A stretch of 64,000 nucleotides of DNA from Atopsyche davidsoni (GCA_022113835.1 JAILWY010000002.1:7728501-7792500); one strand, 5' to 3'; shown: positions 49,590 through 60,690, counted from the stretch's first letter. A program made the numbers and translations. The notes: a model not told the origin generated them from the letters alone.

Positions 49590-49745
49590 GAGTAATTTTC
49601 GCCTTCACCTTCTTACCCCGCAGGCTGTAATGGCTTTATTTTTTTTCCCAAACGAGACTCGTCAAAGTGAAAAAAATAAGAAAAATAAAACAGAATGCTC
49701 TTCTCGCCGCGCGCAAGCTGACGGCTTTCAAGTAGCGCCCCTAAA
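49590..49745. other. GC-richer patch, unassigned
   Basis: Moderately GC-rich between AT-rich flanks; no open frame, no splice sites worth calling. Confidence 0.25.
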
Positions 49746-49830
49746 AAGTCATTTAAAAACTATTATTTACTGCGAATAAAAAGCTAATACAAGGTTCTTG
49801 TCTTGTATTAATTAAAAAAAACTTCTCGAC

Positions 49831-49864
49831 ATTTTACGGCACAGTTACAGATTTTACGGCACAG
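49831..49864. repeat. 20-bp tandem duplication
   Basis: ATTTTACGGCACAG occurs twice with a 20-bp period (49831 and 49851). Confidence 0.7.
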
Positions 49865-50271
49865 ACTTAAGAATTTTAACGCTTAAAAATACAGTTGGAA
49901 AAAAAATGTATAGTGATTTCTTAGACTAACTAAAAATATAATAAAAATAACAAGGGAATATTATATTATAAATTCATTATTTTTAAAAATCATTTATTGA
50001 AAAAAAAATTTGGAATAGAAAGATTATACATATTGTATAAAAATAAATTACTGTAGATTCACACAGAATTTCATTAAAATATTGAATTTTTAAGTATTTT
50101 TTTTATATATAGATTGTTTATGTAAAATAAAACATTTTTCTGTAATCTACTTAAACAGTTTTTAAATAAATATATGTTGTACTTTTTTACATAATAAAGG
50201 TAAAATTTATAATTAAATACTAAAACACTCAATGAAAATATAAAAAGCTAAGTAAGCTAAAATAACATTTT

Positions 50272-50316
50272 TTTATTACAGGTGATAGAAGTTTTATTGC
50301 AGGTAGTAGAAAAAGT
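50272..50316 (+). repeat. Tandem TTTTATTRCAGGTRRTAG repeat
   Basis: TTTTTTTATTACAGGTGATAG is followed by TTTTATTGCAGGTAGTAG. Both units look like acceptor fused to GT, but the following bases make weak donors. More likely a local duplication than splice sites. Confidence 0.4.
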
Positions 50317-51199
50317 ATATAATATTTTTATTTTCGAAAAAGTAACGAAAACGGACGTGGATAATTTAGATGAAAATCAAGAAAAATAAGAGTTCTTCGA
50401 ACTTCGTTCTGAAATTTTCGGACAGCTGAGCTTCGGAAAGCTTCCAAGCTTTTAATTATTTCATAGTTGATCTGTTTGCAGAACTTTCACGTGATTGATG
50501 ATGATTACTGAAAAAAATAACCGTTCGGCAAATAAGCGAAAATTTTCAGTTCAGTGATTAACTGCTTTTTGTATTTCAATAGGGGAGGGTCTGCAGAGGT
50601 CTCTATTTATATAATACTCGACAAAAACACAGAACTTTAATATTGTATATTTGTTATTACTTGGTTTAATTGAGTATAAGAAAAAGGGTGAATTTTTAAA
50701 AAAAAATAATCGATAAAAATTCAATATTAAATATAAAATGCTTAATTTTTTAAAAATGAATATATAAAAAGTTACACAAAGCACACATAAAATAAATGTG
50801 TGTAGGTTTAAAAAAATATTCAACTTTATACATAAATTGGAATTTATGATTTCATTATGACTATGGGTATAGAAAGTATTCAATCAGTTCATTTTCTCAG
50901 TTTGTTCAGTATCTTATTAATTAGTTGTCATAAAAATCTTCACAAAATTATATTTTCTTTTACAAATACATAAAAAATCAAATATGCCAACGGGATAAAA
51001 CGAAATTAGGTTATCAAATTCAGATGAACTTTCACTGCAAGTATGTCTGTAAACATGAATTTCTAGTGTTAAAAAATAAACATAAAACCAGGCACTGCGA
51101 TTTACACGCATTACAAATTCTGAAAGAATACATTGTGCGATTATACGTTATCGATTGCGCTTCAATCATCGTTTGTATCAATTAAAAAGGCTTTCGCGC

Positions 51200-51330
51200 A
51201 TTACTTGAAGCGGCCGGGCAAATCCTCTATAATCCGCGGGCAGGGGCGGCCAAGCCGGGCCCGCGCGCCCAGACCGCCGCCCGTAAATTACAATCAGCTG
51301 GCCCGGGCCCGGGATTTATTATCGCATCGC
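51200..51330. promoter_or_regulatory. GC-rich island
   Basis: GC-rich block with CCCGGGCCCGGG-type palindromes (near 51300) within AT-rich DNA. The plus strand is open for 80 codons across it but has no splice support. Possible regulatory DNA. Confidence 0.25.
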
Positions 51331-51543
51331 TCACTCGCGGAAAAATATTATAACTATTCACTTTGCAGGCTTTAAGTGAGACATCCATTTTATTACCTGC
51401 CAATTTATGAGTGATCGCTTCGTCCTTCGTATTTACAGGTGTAACGAAGAAAACTTAAAATACTAAATGTATCGCTAATATTTGAAATGATGATTTGCCG
51501 TTATTATATTGATTTAGGGTATGTTTTATAATTTATAAACATA

Positions 51544-51737
51544 CGAGGGCGGTCCGTTAAGTACTTAGCCTACAAAAGAAAAACGAAAATTTTGAAAAAG
51601 TGACGATTATTTCTCAAAATAATCTCCCTTTAGCTCGATACACTTGACCCAGCGATGCTCCAACTTCTTTAACCCACCTGAAAAATACGTTTTCTCGAGG
51701 TCTGCAAAGTAGGCCTCCGTGGCGGCGATGACCCTCG
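51544..51737 (-). mobile_element. Mariner element, large internal deletion
   Basis: The element starts CGAGGGCGGTCCGTTAAG and ends CCCTCG, with TA on both sides (51542-51543 and 51738-51739). On the minus strand it holds the final 41 codons of a mariner transposase and its 3' terminal repeat. Only six bases of the other terminal repeat remain, so almost the whole element between that point and the C-terminus has been deleted. A six-base match could be coincidental, but TA on both sides supports it. Confidence 0.7.
51607..51732 (-). pseudogene. Mariner transposase C-terminal fragment
   Basis: Reads VIAATEAYFADLEKTYFSGG, then continues to end RWVKCIELKGDYFEK and stop. The pattern WxxCIxLxGDYxEK at the very end is characteristic of mariner-family (DD34D) transposases, whose full length is about 345 residues. 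The catalytic aspartates and the DNA-binding domain are missing. The frame has no stop codon in this stretch, so the deletion derivative may be relatively young. Confidence 0.85.
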
Positions 51738-53779
51738 TATGTGTTATAAATATATCTATCCAGTATTAATTTTCCTACTAAACTATGTTTTAATCCCAAC
51801 TTCAGCAAAAGCTAGGCGTTTGAGAAATAAACCATGCAAATTTGAATATAAATTTCTATGGAGTTATAACTTATCAGGTAGCTGTGCGCGAATGATTTTC
51901 TCGTGATATTTTAATTAAATATTCATAGACTTAATCCGCAATAACGAGATCTTTCTACGACTGCGTCACGCATCTGGAATTCCATCGGAATAATTCATGC
52001 GAGAGCGGCAGGGGAGGGGGAGACGTAAAAAGCACTCGCCCGATGACGTTTGAATGCAAAACAAAAGATGGCTTCATTTGGCGTCCATGTTTGGCGGGAA
52101 CAAATGAATTTCGCCGCTTCTCAGCCATTGCGGCCCATTACTCATCGCCTGCAGGCCTGCCTGAGATATATATTAAAATTTCATAACCATCGTGCTATAG
52201 AATTTGCAATCGCAAAATGCTAAGAATATATTTTATCTTTGAAACGCATAAATACTTTACGTTATATATATATTTATATAAATTTTATTTTTAGAAAACT
52301 TGAAACACCCCAACACATATAACTCTACTGGTGGCCAAAACCTTAGATTAGAACATACATTGTTCATTGTAATATTAGAAAAGAATTCTGTAGTGGCATG
52401 AATCCATTACACGTCTTTTTGCAAACCACGTGGAGCTACAAAGGTCTGTTGAATTCCACGCAGACTATAGAAAGGCACCATACTGCACCATGGGATGACT
52501 GGAGGCAGTAAAGAATGCCGTTTTCTTCTCCCCATAATCGTTTGATTGCTTTGAAGAAAGTTTAAAAGTACGTTTCTGCAAAGTGCATTGCGTTTTCACA
52601 GTTGTAGACTTTGCGCAAACGTGATTAATTTTTTTCACCGAATTCCTCCCCAAATTCAATTCGAAGTTTTATTCGCGCTTCTCACCCCCTCGGAGGAGTG
52701 CCGTTTGCAGCCGAACGCCAATTACGCATAGAGTGTTTTGCGGGGAATAAGGGAGGCTTTCACTCGTCTAAGATTTGTAGAATCTTCCTGAAAGGGTGGC
52801 TTCGGATCCAAAACGGTTAATTTGAAGGTATATAAGATATACGACTCTAATCGTAAAGATTTAATGCGGCTTTCATAGAGTTATTCCTTTATGCTGAAAA
52901 TTTTATGTGAAATAGACGCAATTGTTCTCGCTTTATTTATTACAGGGAAATTGTTGGAGGGTCTATCAATAGATCTGGATACTTCAGGATTATTTTATAA
53001 TGGATCATAGCTGAAATAATACAATAGATAAAAATAAGGGCATATATTATTATATCTATTGTCAAGTATCAATACTATCTTAAAATTTGCCAGGCATTAT
53101 ATAATCTTCATTATTTTAATAAGATAAAAATAGTTTCACACAAAAACAAAGACTATAATACTTCAAATAGAAATAAAATAACGAACAAACAGATAATAAT
53201 AATTGTATAATTATAGATTAATCATTGTTAAAGCTTAATTTTCATTGACACAATACTGCACAAGGATTGTAATAAATTAATAATTGGAATTATGCGAGTA
53301 CTCAAAGATGATAGTTTAGAATAATCATAATAATAATTAAATACTGTGTATTTGTGAAATATTCTACAATCAAATGAATAAGTTGCCGGCTGGAATAAAG
53401 TAGCACAAAAACTTTGCCCCGGCCTTGATCGTTAATGTTGTGTAAAATATTAAAAACGTATTAATTTGCAATTAATCTAACCCCTCAAAATATTTACCAC
53501 ATTCAATTTGCGCAGCGATAAAATATTTTTTTTTTTTTTAGTTATTAATCAAACAGAAAACGTTTTTTGTAATTATGAAGCTAAAATTAAAAAAAAAAAA
53601 AAAAAACAGAAGGCGCATTAGGTCGTCCGATCAAATAGAGCGAAGCAGCAGACGGCGGGGTCGGCGAGGCGTCGCACATAATTGCAAGAACCGAGCGAAT
53701 GTGCGATGATCCGCCATACCCACGCCGGCTGTAAAGAGCAATTGCCACGGCCAATTAGACAAACGCCCAGTCAATAGAG
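51738..53779. other. Non-coding DNA with GC islands
   Basis: GC-richer islands at 51950-52170, 52660-52810 and 53620-53779; none has a credible exon. A 17-A run is at about 53590-53606. The rest is AT-rich. Confidence 0.35.
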
Positions 53780-53931
53780 TAAAGGCCTCGACACACGTCG
53801 CGACACAACTTGAGACCGACTTGCAATCAGCCAATAGCGTCCGACGTGTCCTACTTAGGCAAAACCATAGAAAAAACACCAAAAATGCAAATCGGTCGCG
53901 TATCGTGTCGCGACGTGTGTAAAGGGCTTTA
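53780..53931. mobile_element. Short terminal-inverted-repeat element (MITE)
   Basis: Left end TAAAGGCCTCGACACACGTC then GCGACAC; right end, reversed, TAAAGCCCTTTACACACGTC then GCGACAC. The inverted repeat is about 27 bp with four or so mismatches. At 152 bp with no coding capacity it is a MITE. ACACACGTCGCGAC ends resemble hAT-related MITEs of insects, but I see no clean target duplication, so the superfamily is uncertain. Confidence 0.65.
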
Positions 53932-54008
53932 GCGTCAAACTAAACGGCCAAAATACTTATTTTTCGAATATCTAGTAAATTATAAGTATTCATAAAAACT
54001 CATCCTCC

Positions 54009-54212
54009 GATAATATTTAATTGGCATAATGAGTACGTTGTTTCACTTATAGGTTAAAAATTCTCGCTAAGTACCAGTGATTCGTTAGTATAATTGGTAA
54101 TGCACCGGCCATGTAAGCTTGGGGATGTAGTAATCCCACTCAAATCACGATGATATTTACGAGTTTCTTTAATCATTTTTCAATATTTGAAAAAATGTAC
54201 TGAATCATTATC
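54009..54212 (+). mobile_element. tRNA-containing retroposon, copy E, with target duplication
   Basis: Begins in the linker (TTTAATTGGCATAATGAG), contains the tRNA-like unit at 54077-54148 (A box TCGTTAGTATAATTGGTAAT intact, T arm damaged), and ends with one arm (GAGTTTCTTTAATCATTTTTC ... ATCATTATC). It is flanked by AACTCATCCTCC (53997-54008) and AACTTATCCTCC (54213-54224), 11 of 12 matching: a 12-bp target duplication typical of LINE-assisted retroposition. The left arm is missing, so this copy is 5'-truncated. Confidence 0.75.
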
Positions 54213-54224
54213 AACTTATCCTCC

Positions 54225-56835
54225 AATTTAATGCATATTTTTTTAACAGCTTTGGGAAATGGGATAATTCCTATTTTTCGTTTATTATTGTCCCTGTGCA
54301 GTATTTGTGTCAATTTGAAATCAATTCTTTTTATTAATGATCAAATAACAAATATTGATACAATAACCTAAATTATCTTTGTGTTTGTTATCATATTTTC
54401 CGACCACAAAAATTGTTTTATTTTAATTTGTTTTTAGATGAAACTACTGAATATCAAACAATGAAATTTATATAATGCGCGACAGATTTTTTGATGATAC
54501 TATAGTACAACTATTGCAATGGATATAATAATGTATCCCGGTACTTTTATGTATTTTTATAAGTCGATCAGTTAAAGTTTAACGGACGCAGGAGTGTTTT
54601 TTGCGGTGCGCTTGCAGAGTTATTGCTGCTATTTGATGAGTTTGAGTTGATTTTGTTCACAAAGCTCAATAATTATAGTTTAAACAACTCTTATACTTTT
54701 GGCTAGTATATATATATTTTTTTAAAATATTTTCAGCATCTCGAAACAAGTTAAATGGAACGGTTGTCATAATGTCACACGGGCTTTGACTGATTGAAAT
54801 TATTTAAAAATCCACAAACCTTTGAAATTATCATTATTTTTATCTACACGTTATGATATGCTTATGTTAGCTTATTTTTTTTAAGTATAATTAATTTCGT
54901 GCCTTAACGATCTGGTGTTAACGGCTAATTGAATCTGATTACGTACTAAACAAAGGTGTACACAGGACGGAATACCTCTGGCCCGACACATAGTATCCAG
55001 TATTGACTAATTACTTGAATGGCTAGTTAGGCCAGACTAGTCTAGGGGCCTTTAGTGTTTCCCGAGTAGGTCCTCGCTTCAAATCCTCACTAGCTCTGCT
55101 ACGCGTATAGAAAGACGACTTTGGTATGCTTAGTGCGAAATTAACAAACAAATACAACGAAGTACTAATTGACCTGAGTAAGAGTTAAACGAAGGACTTT
55201 TGTCTTACCTAAAGATATGGAGCACAAATATATATTTTTGAAGAAAAAAAAAAATTTACATCTGTAGAACAATATTTTTAATATATTTAAGATACACGAA
55301 ATAAAGAATTAAAAAAACTTATGTTCTGTATCTTTCAAGTATTTTTTTAGCAAATTTTACCGTAATCCATGTATCGCACGCATGATAGGTATAGAAAGTG
55401 ATTCTAAAATAATTAGCACTCTTTATTCGTTAAGTGTTTTATAATTAGTGTATTCAAATTGGTGGTTAAAAAAATATTTCAATATTGTACTTGGGTTATT
55501 TGCTCAAACGGAATAATATTGCGGAAATAAAGTTTTACATCTAATTTCCTTCACTTATTTGGCTTCGCTGCTTCTCTCTCCAGGTATAAATAGATAATTG
55601 GCCAAACATTTTAGGAATTTAGTAAAATTAACAATATCATGTTTGAGTTGATAAAATTGAAAAATTCCAGCAGAAGTCCTGTTGTTTGGGAGGAAACCAT
55701 TCGGTCCGGTAGAATAATTCGCGCGCCGGATCCGTTACGTTTTACGAATTTTATTCCAATTAGTAGAATTTAATACTCAGAACGATTTATATTTTCATTA
55801 AGGCTGTACTGTGGAAGGGGCTCGCTCTCTCTAAGGGAAGGGGTGGCTGGTAAAATAAAGATAGCCGAAGGGAGGAAGGGGTTTGGGGGTGTAAAGAGGA
55901 CCACTGGGAAAGAGATGGTGTCGTTTTGGGGTGTGTTTCAGATTTAATCTTGGTTATTTTTTTAAACGGTATAAATAGTTTTTGAACCAAAACTAATATA
56001 AGTTTGGATCTTTTTGAGATTTTAAAACTAGACTGAGATTCTCCAATATAAATGGAATTCGATCAAAGAAAATAGAACTGATTTTCAGATTACGAATGAA
56101 ATAAAAGAGGAGAAACCAAAAAAAAATCGATAGGAAACAAAAATGTAAATTAGGCAAAGATAAAGATTTTAATTACCAATATATATAACTTTTATAAAAT
56201 GATTCAAGGGAACGTACTATATTATACGCATAAATATTTAACTGGTGATTTTCTTTCAGGAAAAAAGATAATTAAATATGACAAATAAGCCTAACATAGT
56301 TTATGATATATAGATATTATTTAAGATACATAAAATAAAATAAACAACACACCAGTAGAATTTAAGTGTCTCAAACGTAGTTACGAAAAGCGTAAAGCGA
56401 ATAAAAAAAATTTGCTGCTTAACAACAACTTGTCGATAACTACATATTAGTAATTATATTGACGCTCACACATAACTGTCTATAATTGTCATGAAAAATA
56501 AAATTAAACCATAAAAAGCTAAGAAAAGTATTAAAAAAAAATCCATTGTGTTTACATGGTTTAAAAAACCTTTTTTTTATTTAAAAAAACAGGCTATGGA
56601 TTATTATTATTTGTTTGATTTTATCAAGATGATCAGTAAATAGCAGACTTTAAACAAAATATTTTGCCATCTCTCTAACATAAGCCTTTGACGAAAGATT
56701 AAAAGCGTCAATTTGCTAAGCCACATGATCAAATATACCGGTTTGATTAAAATCAGATTTAGTCGATAAAATCAGAATATTTTTTTGTGTGAATTAAGAA
56801 AAAAAAAATACACGAAATACAAGCTAGTTGTTTCA
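54225..56835. other. AT-rich non-coding DNA
   Basis: A G-rich patch at 55810-55935 (GGGAGGAAGGGGTTTGGGGG) narrowly misses the quadruplex rule. No gene or element recognised. Confidence 0.4.
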
Positions 56836-56858
56836 ACACACACACACACACACACACA
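56836..56858. repeat. CA dinucleotide microsatellite
   Basis: About eleven CA units. Confidence 0.9.
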
Positions 56859-56879
56859 AGGCGAGCAAAACGAAATACA

Positions 56880-57100
56880 TTTGTTTAAATACCAAACGGT
56901 GGTTCGCAGCAGAACGTCCCCGCAATACAACCGACAAACTTCCCTCGGCGGTCTTATTATGTAGAATTGTTTAGCGCAGGGCCGGCGCGGACGTAATTCG
57001 CTTCATAAACTTTTGTCCTAATTAAACCCGACCGACGAGCGACGGAGCCTCCCGAGCTATTTCGGAGTCTTTCCGTCTGCTCGGGTCGTGTCCCGATAAC
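56880..57100. promoter_or_regulatory. GC-rich island
   Basis: A bounded GC-rich block with CpG-rich words (CCCGACCGACGAGCGACG) and AT cores (CTAATTAAACC at 57018). Minus-strand frame of 65 codons lacks splice support. Possible regulatory block. Confidence 0.3.
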
Positions 57101-57208
57101 GATGTGTTGTTTTATTCTGATTGTGTGAGATTTATTTGTTATCAACGTGAACAATTGTTAACGATTCCTTTAAGCGTGTGTTTTGTAGCTACCCCAAGGC
57201 ACCTCTAC

Positions 57209-57236
57209 AAGTTTTCATATTTAAATATGAAAACTT
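57209..57236. repeat. Perfect 28-bp palindrome
   Basis: AAGTTTTCATATTT is followed directly by its exact reverse complement with no spacer. Unusually long for a chance perfect palindrome. Confidence 0.8.
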
Positions 57237-58022
57237 TTTACCCCGACTGTTTATGCGGAGATGGCGTGTTAAATGTGTATGTAAGTTTAATCTGTGTCTT
57301 AATGTAAAGATTTGAAATGCTGTGAGGTTTAAAATGTACATTGTTTTGATTTATTTTACTTTTGTTCTATGAGCAATGCAAATCTATACACCACGCTAAT
57401 AACTGAGTATGTGATGCAAGTGGCTAGAAGCAATTAGAGGCACTTAAAACCATTTTAAGACATGGCACTAAAATAAACAAAAATGTATACACTAGAGAGA
57501 ACTTTAAACAAAGAGTTTTTTTATACTGTACAAAAAGTCGTTTTATCCAAATGCAAATCTATGATCTGTGAGAAACCGTGCGAATCAAAGTTAACTTTAG
57601 TTTCAAAACTGTTTATTTAAACCCTTATTTATGACTTTCTTTTAATTTATGACATAGTTCTAAAATCTAAGCTGAGATAGTAACTGAGTCAAAAAGTAGA
57701 GTCTCAACGCAGAAATGCATTTTACAACCATCAATAAGTTCTCTGCCTGAACGCTTAGAGAAATATTAATATTTACAAAGTCAAATAATACTTCTTTGAA
57801 ATAATTGCAAAGTATAAAATTATATTCGGTTGTTCTCAAAGCCGACTTAGTAAAAAACATCTCCCAAACAGAAGATTAAAAATCAATCGTGGAAAAAGCT
57901 TCATTACGGTATAATTAAGTAATATTTATTAATGTTCACACAGCTATTTAATCATCAATTACAATTAAATTATCCGAATTGTTAAATTTTAATCTCTATA
58001 CGAATATTCTAAAATAATTCTA
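57237..58022. other. AT-rich non-coding DNA
   Basis: No recognised feature. Confidence 0.45.
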
Positions 58023-58367
58023 GTGTTTGCGAGAATTTCATTTGTCTGCGAAGGATTTGCAGAGATACAAAATTCTACAGGAAATCGATACAAAAACACA
58101 AGGAGGCAAGAAATGCCGAACCTCTCCAAATTATTAAGATATCTCCAAGCAATTAAACGAAAATTATTAATAATACACCCCGGCGGGGTCTACAAAGGGA
58201 TCGTTGTCTTAGCCGGGCTTTCAGCGGCCTTACGGGGGAGCAAACTTATTGTACTCCTCGCCTCCGCCTCCCCCGCCGACATTTTGAAGAAAGCCTGTGA
58301 TATCGAGAAAATGATTGAAATAATTAATACGTTGGCTCAAAGAAACATAATTGCCGCTGCGCGTTGA
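58023..58367 (+). CDS. Uncertain 114-codon open reading frame
   Basis: A plus-strand frame of 114 codons to TGA at 58365. The first ATG is at 58112 (MPNLSKLLRYL), which would give an 85-residue peptide; the upstream part begins from a non-ATG codon. The ATG-started peptide is basic at its N-terminus, then has a hydrophobic stretch (GIVVLAGLSAAL) and ends in a mixed helical-looking segment. GC-rich sequence is confined to 58180-58360. I recognise no family. A TATA-like or splice context is not evident, and the stop codon falls where GC content drops, as expected for chance opening. Function unknown; may be non-coding. Confidence 0.2.
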   Translation: MFARISFVCEGFAEIQNSTGNRYKNTRRQEMPNLSKLLRYLQAIKRKLLIIHPGGVYKGIVVLAGLSAALRGSKLIVLLASASPADILKKACDIEKMIEIINTLAQRNIIAAAR

Positions 58368-58729
58368 GCAGTTGTTTTAACTTAATAACGAACCTATATA
58401 TATAACAATTCTTTTTCAGTATTATATTATCGTTTTCAGGTCCGTTATTTTAACTTTTTTTTTTTTCAAAAGCGATTAATATTATATGTACAATACCGCG
58501 GTATTAATAATTGGTGACGATGTATAATAGGTATAATGACTTAAAATGTTCACCTTACGAAATTTTTATAATAATAAAGTGATTATTAGCCAACATAAGA
58601 AAACCAGGATCAACATGAAGCAGATGATATATAAATTTAAACTTTAGTGTTGTTGAAGGACAAGGCATTTGAATGGCGAAGATCAATGAAAATAATTAAT
58701 TCGCAGTGAGTTTATTTGAATATTGTTTT

Positions 58730-58773
58730 GCATAACTAGTTTCGACCCTATAAACCGGGTCATCATCAGATGC
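58730..58773 (-). ncRNA. Hammerhead ribozyme-like, type I, locus 2 left
   Basis: Read on the minus strand: GCAU (stem I), CUGAUGA core, an extra U, GACCC, loop GGUUUAUA, GGGUC (stem II), GAA, AC UA GU (two-pair stem III), U at the cleavage position, and AUGC closing stem I with GCAU. All invariant core bases are present. The extra U before stem II is off-consensus, and stem III is minimal, as in repeat-associated hammerheads that may act as dimers. Confidence 0.6.
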
Positions 58774-58895
58774 ATGCATCTAATTTTAACTAATTGTATA
58801 ACCCTTATCTAATTTGCCAAAAATTTTATTGTTACCTTTATCCTGTTATTTGTACTTAAGCATATGTTATTTCTATATTTTGCTAGTTTAGTCTT

Positions 58896-58939
58896 GCATC
58901 TGATGATGACCCGGTTTATAGGGTCGAAACTAGTTATGC
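58896..58939 (+). ncRNA. Hammerhead ribozyme-like, type I, locus 2 right
   Basis: Identical over 44 nt to the inverted left copy. Five-pair stem II, four-pair stem I, GUU cleavage triplet. Preservation of two identical inverted copies could reflect recent origin of the palindrome or gene conversion. Confidence 0.6.
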
Positions 58940-58975
58940 AAAACAATATTCTAATAAGCTCACTGTGAAGATTTA

Positions 58976-60088
58976 AATAAAAAGTTATTATTTTCATTAT
59001 ATTAAACTTTAGTACCTGATCAAATACCAATGATATCAAAACGCTTAAACATTCCTATTTTCAAGATGGGTTAAATTTTATTACCACATATAAGGTAAGA
59101 TTTTAAAAATCTACTCTTATTTTTTAAGTATTTTAATTATTATAAATCAATAAATAATAACAATATACTAAGTACACACAATTACCATACGTCCCTTACA
59201 TTTATATACATATTAGTCAGTGTTTTGTACGATGGTGTACCCAATGAATAGTCTCGTAAGTTGAATTAAACGATTATTTTATGCGAAACACGAACCGGAT
59301 GAAAAACAAAGTGTTTGACAAGACAGAGGGCAATAAAGCAATCTGAAAGCTTACAATGTAAGTTGTCGCGAGACAGGAGCAAGTCCCGGCTGGGAGCGAG
59401 TCATTCTTCAACCACATTGCTTTCGTAAAACTGCAGTAATAATGAATCAATCTGTACTTGATGCAAATCAAAAACAATTCCTCAGTCTCCCCTAGTGATA
59501 AACACGTAATTTAAATTTATCAAAAAATAATTTAAATTTATCAAAAAAATTATTTATTGAAGTGACTGTACTGTCAAGAAAAACTTCCTTTATATTTTGT
59601 AATACATTTAGCAATGTCCTGTTATTTCATTAAAGAAAGTATATAGAATTAAAATTCATAAAATAAAAATATAAGTCCTTAATTTTTGTTAATAATTGCC
59701 GAAAGCTATTTTTTTTACTCAGAAAATAAATTTTAATTAAAAAGTATAAAATAGGGCATTTATCTGGAATCAGGCAGAAGGTAATACATAAAAAAAAATA
59801 CAAAACTGATTCCAATTACTATGAAATAGCAACCAAAAAGACTAAAGTAGGTTAATTGTATAAATATATCCCCTTGGGTACATAATAAATCTATACTAAT
59901 TCAGTTATGAAGTAACTTGGTTACGTAACTTCTTAGCCTTGGATAAAAAAGCTTTAGTTTCTACTCAGACTGCTTTTATCCTTTTACAATATCTATATTT
60001 TAGTTTATTAAGGTTTGTTAACGCTTAACAAAGAGTTAAAAATAAATAAAAAATGTAGTGTTTGTGCTGAAGCAGATAGGTTTAGAAC
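58976..60088. other. AT-rich non-coding DNA
   Basis: A 21-bp tandem duplication (TAATTTAAATTTATCAAAAAA) lies at 59507-59549. A GC-richer spot at 59370-59410 has no feature. The palindrome GTTACGTAAC is at 59919-59928. Confidence 0.4.
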
Positions 60089-60499
60089 ACTGGTTCCCAA
60101 AGTGGGCAATATCGACCCCCAGGGGTCGATGATAGCGAAAAATTAAATTGGGGGTCCACGAACTGTAAATGGGGGTCTACAAGAGTGGATCCCATTAAAG
60201 CAGGTCATCACCAAAATTTAGGTATTCCGTAAATGTCATAATTGAACACAGATTGAACCTATGCACTGACATAAAAATGCTATTAATCCTGCATTTTTCC
60301 ATCTTCATACCACATGGAGAAGGGTTTCAGTGCAGTTGTTAACCTTCTTACAAAGAAAAATAAATAGTTATTCAATGTTTACGTACCGACATAAAATATG
60401 GCGCACCCTGTATATCAGTTGTCAAAGATATGTATGTCTACGAAAAACAGGACAACTCGACAAGGGGTCGACGGGACAAAATAGATTGGGAGCCTATGG
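60089..60499. mobile_element. hAT-like non-autonomous element, copy 2
   Basis: Begins ACTGGTTCCCAAAGTGGG and ends AGATTGGGAGCCTATGG, matching copy 1 at both ends (GGGGGTCTAC and GACAACTCGACAAGGGGTCG among shared internal words). Flanks TTTAGAAC and TTCATAAC match at 6 of 8 positions, a possible decayed 8-bp duplication. The central 150 bp differ from copy 1. No transposase. Confidence 0.6.
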
Positions 60500-60529
60500 T
60501 TCATAACGACTAAGCATGCGTGTTTTTTT

Positions 60530-60690
60530 TTGTAGCTGCGGACCCTAGTAGCTATACTAGTTCCTGATTGTCAGTGTGCTAGTCTGTTGGCTTGCCTTGC
60601 TGGAGCACCTGTCAGGTGCGAGCCGTCCTGTGCGGCGGCGACCAATGACAGAGCACCGCCCGCCCTGTGGTGGACTGCATCCGAGCGGAA
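60530..60690. promoter_or_regulatory. GC-rich block with paired E-boxes
   Basis: Follows the hAT-like element. GCACCTG T CAGGTGC at 60605-60619 is a palindrome made of two CAGGTG-type E-boxes, the word bound by Snail-type and some bHLH factors. Otherwise no exon features. Confidence 0.3.

Larger units (their letters stand above)
58646..58975 (-). mobile_element. Hammerhead-bearing foldback element, locus 2
   Basis: Two 44-nt inverted copies of a hammerhead-like sequence are identical (58730-58773 and 58896-58939); pairing extends outward through TTGTTTTGCATAACTAG and its complement, and AGTGAGTTTATTTGAATATTG with its diverged inverse. Left of the arm, GTTGAAGGACAAGGCATTTG is the reverse of the block that follows loci 1 and 3, so this copy is oriented opposite to them. 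No protein is encoded. The layout recalls Penelope-like or other hammerhead-bearing retroelements, but no reverse transcriptase remains to prove it. Confidence 0.75.

Noticed and set aside
55022..55094. 73-nt tRNA-like sequence with pairing ends GCTAGT and ACTAGC
   Set aside because: The TTCAAATCC word is present, but no T stem or anticodon stem forms with proper spacing.
55560..55590. Plus-strand CTTCTCTCTCCAG followed by GTATAAAT, recursive-splice-like
   Set aside because: The acceptor is strong but GTATAAAT is a poor donor, so the ratchet pattern is incomplete.
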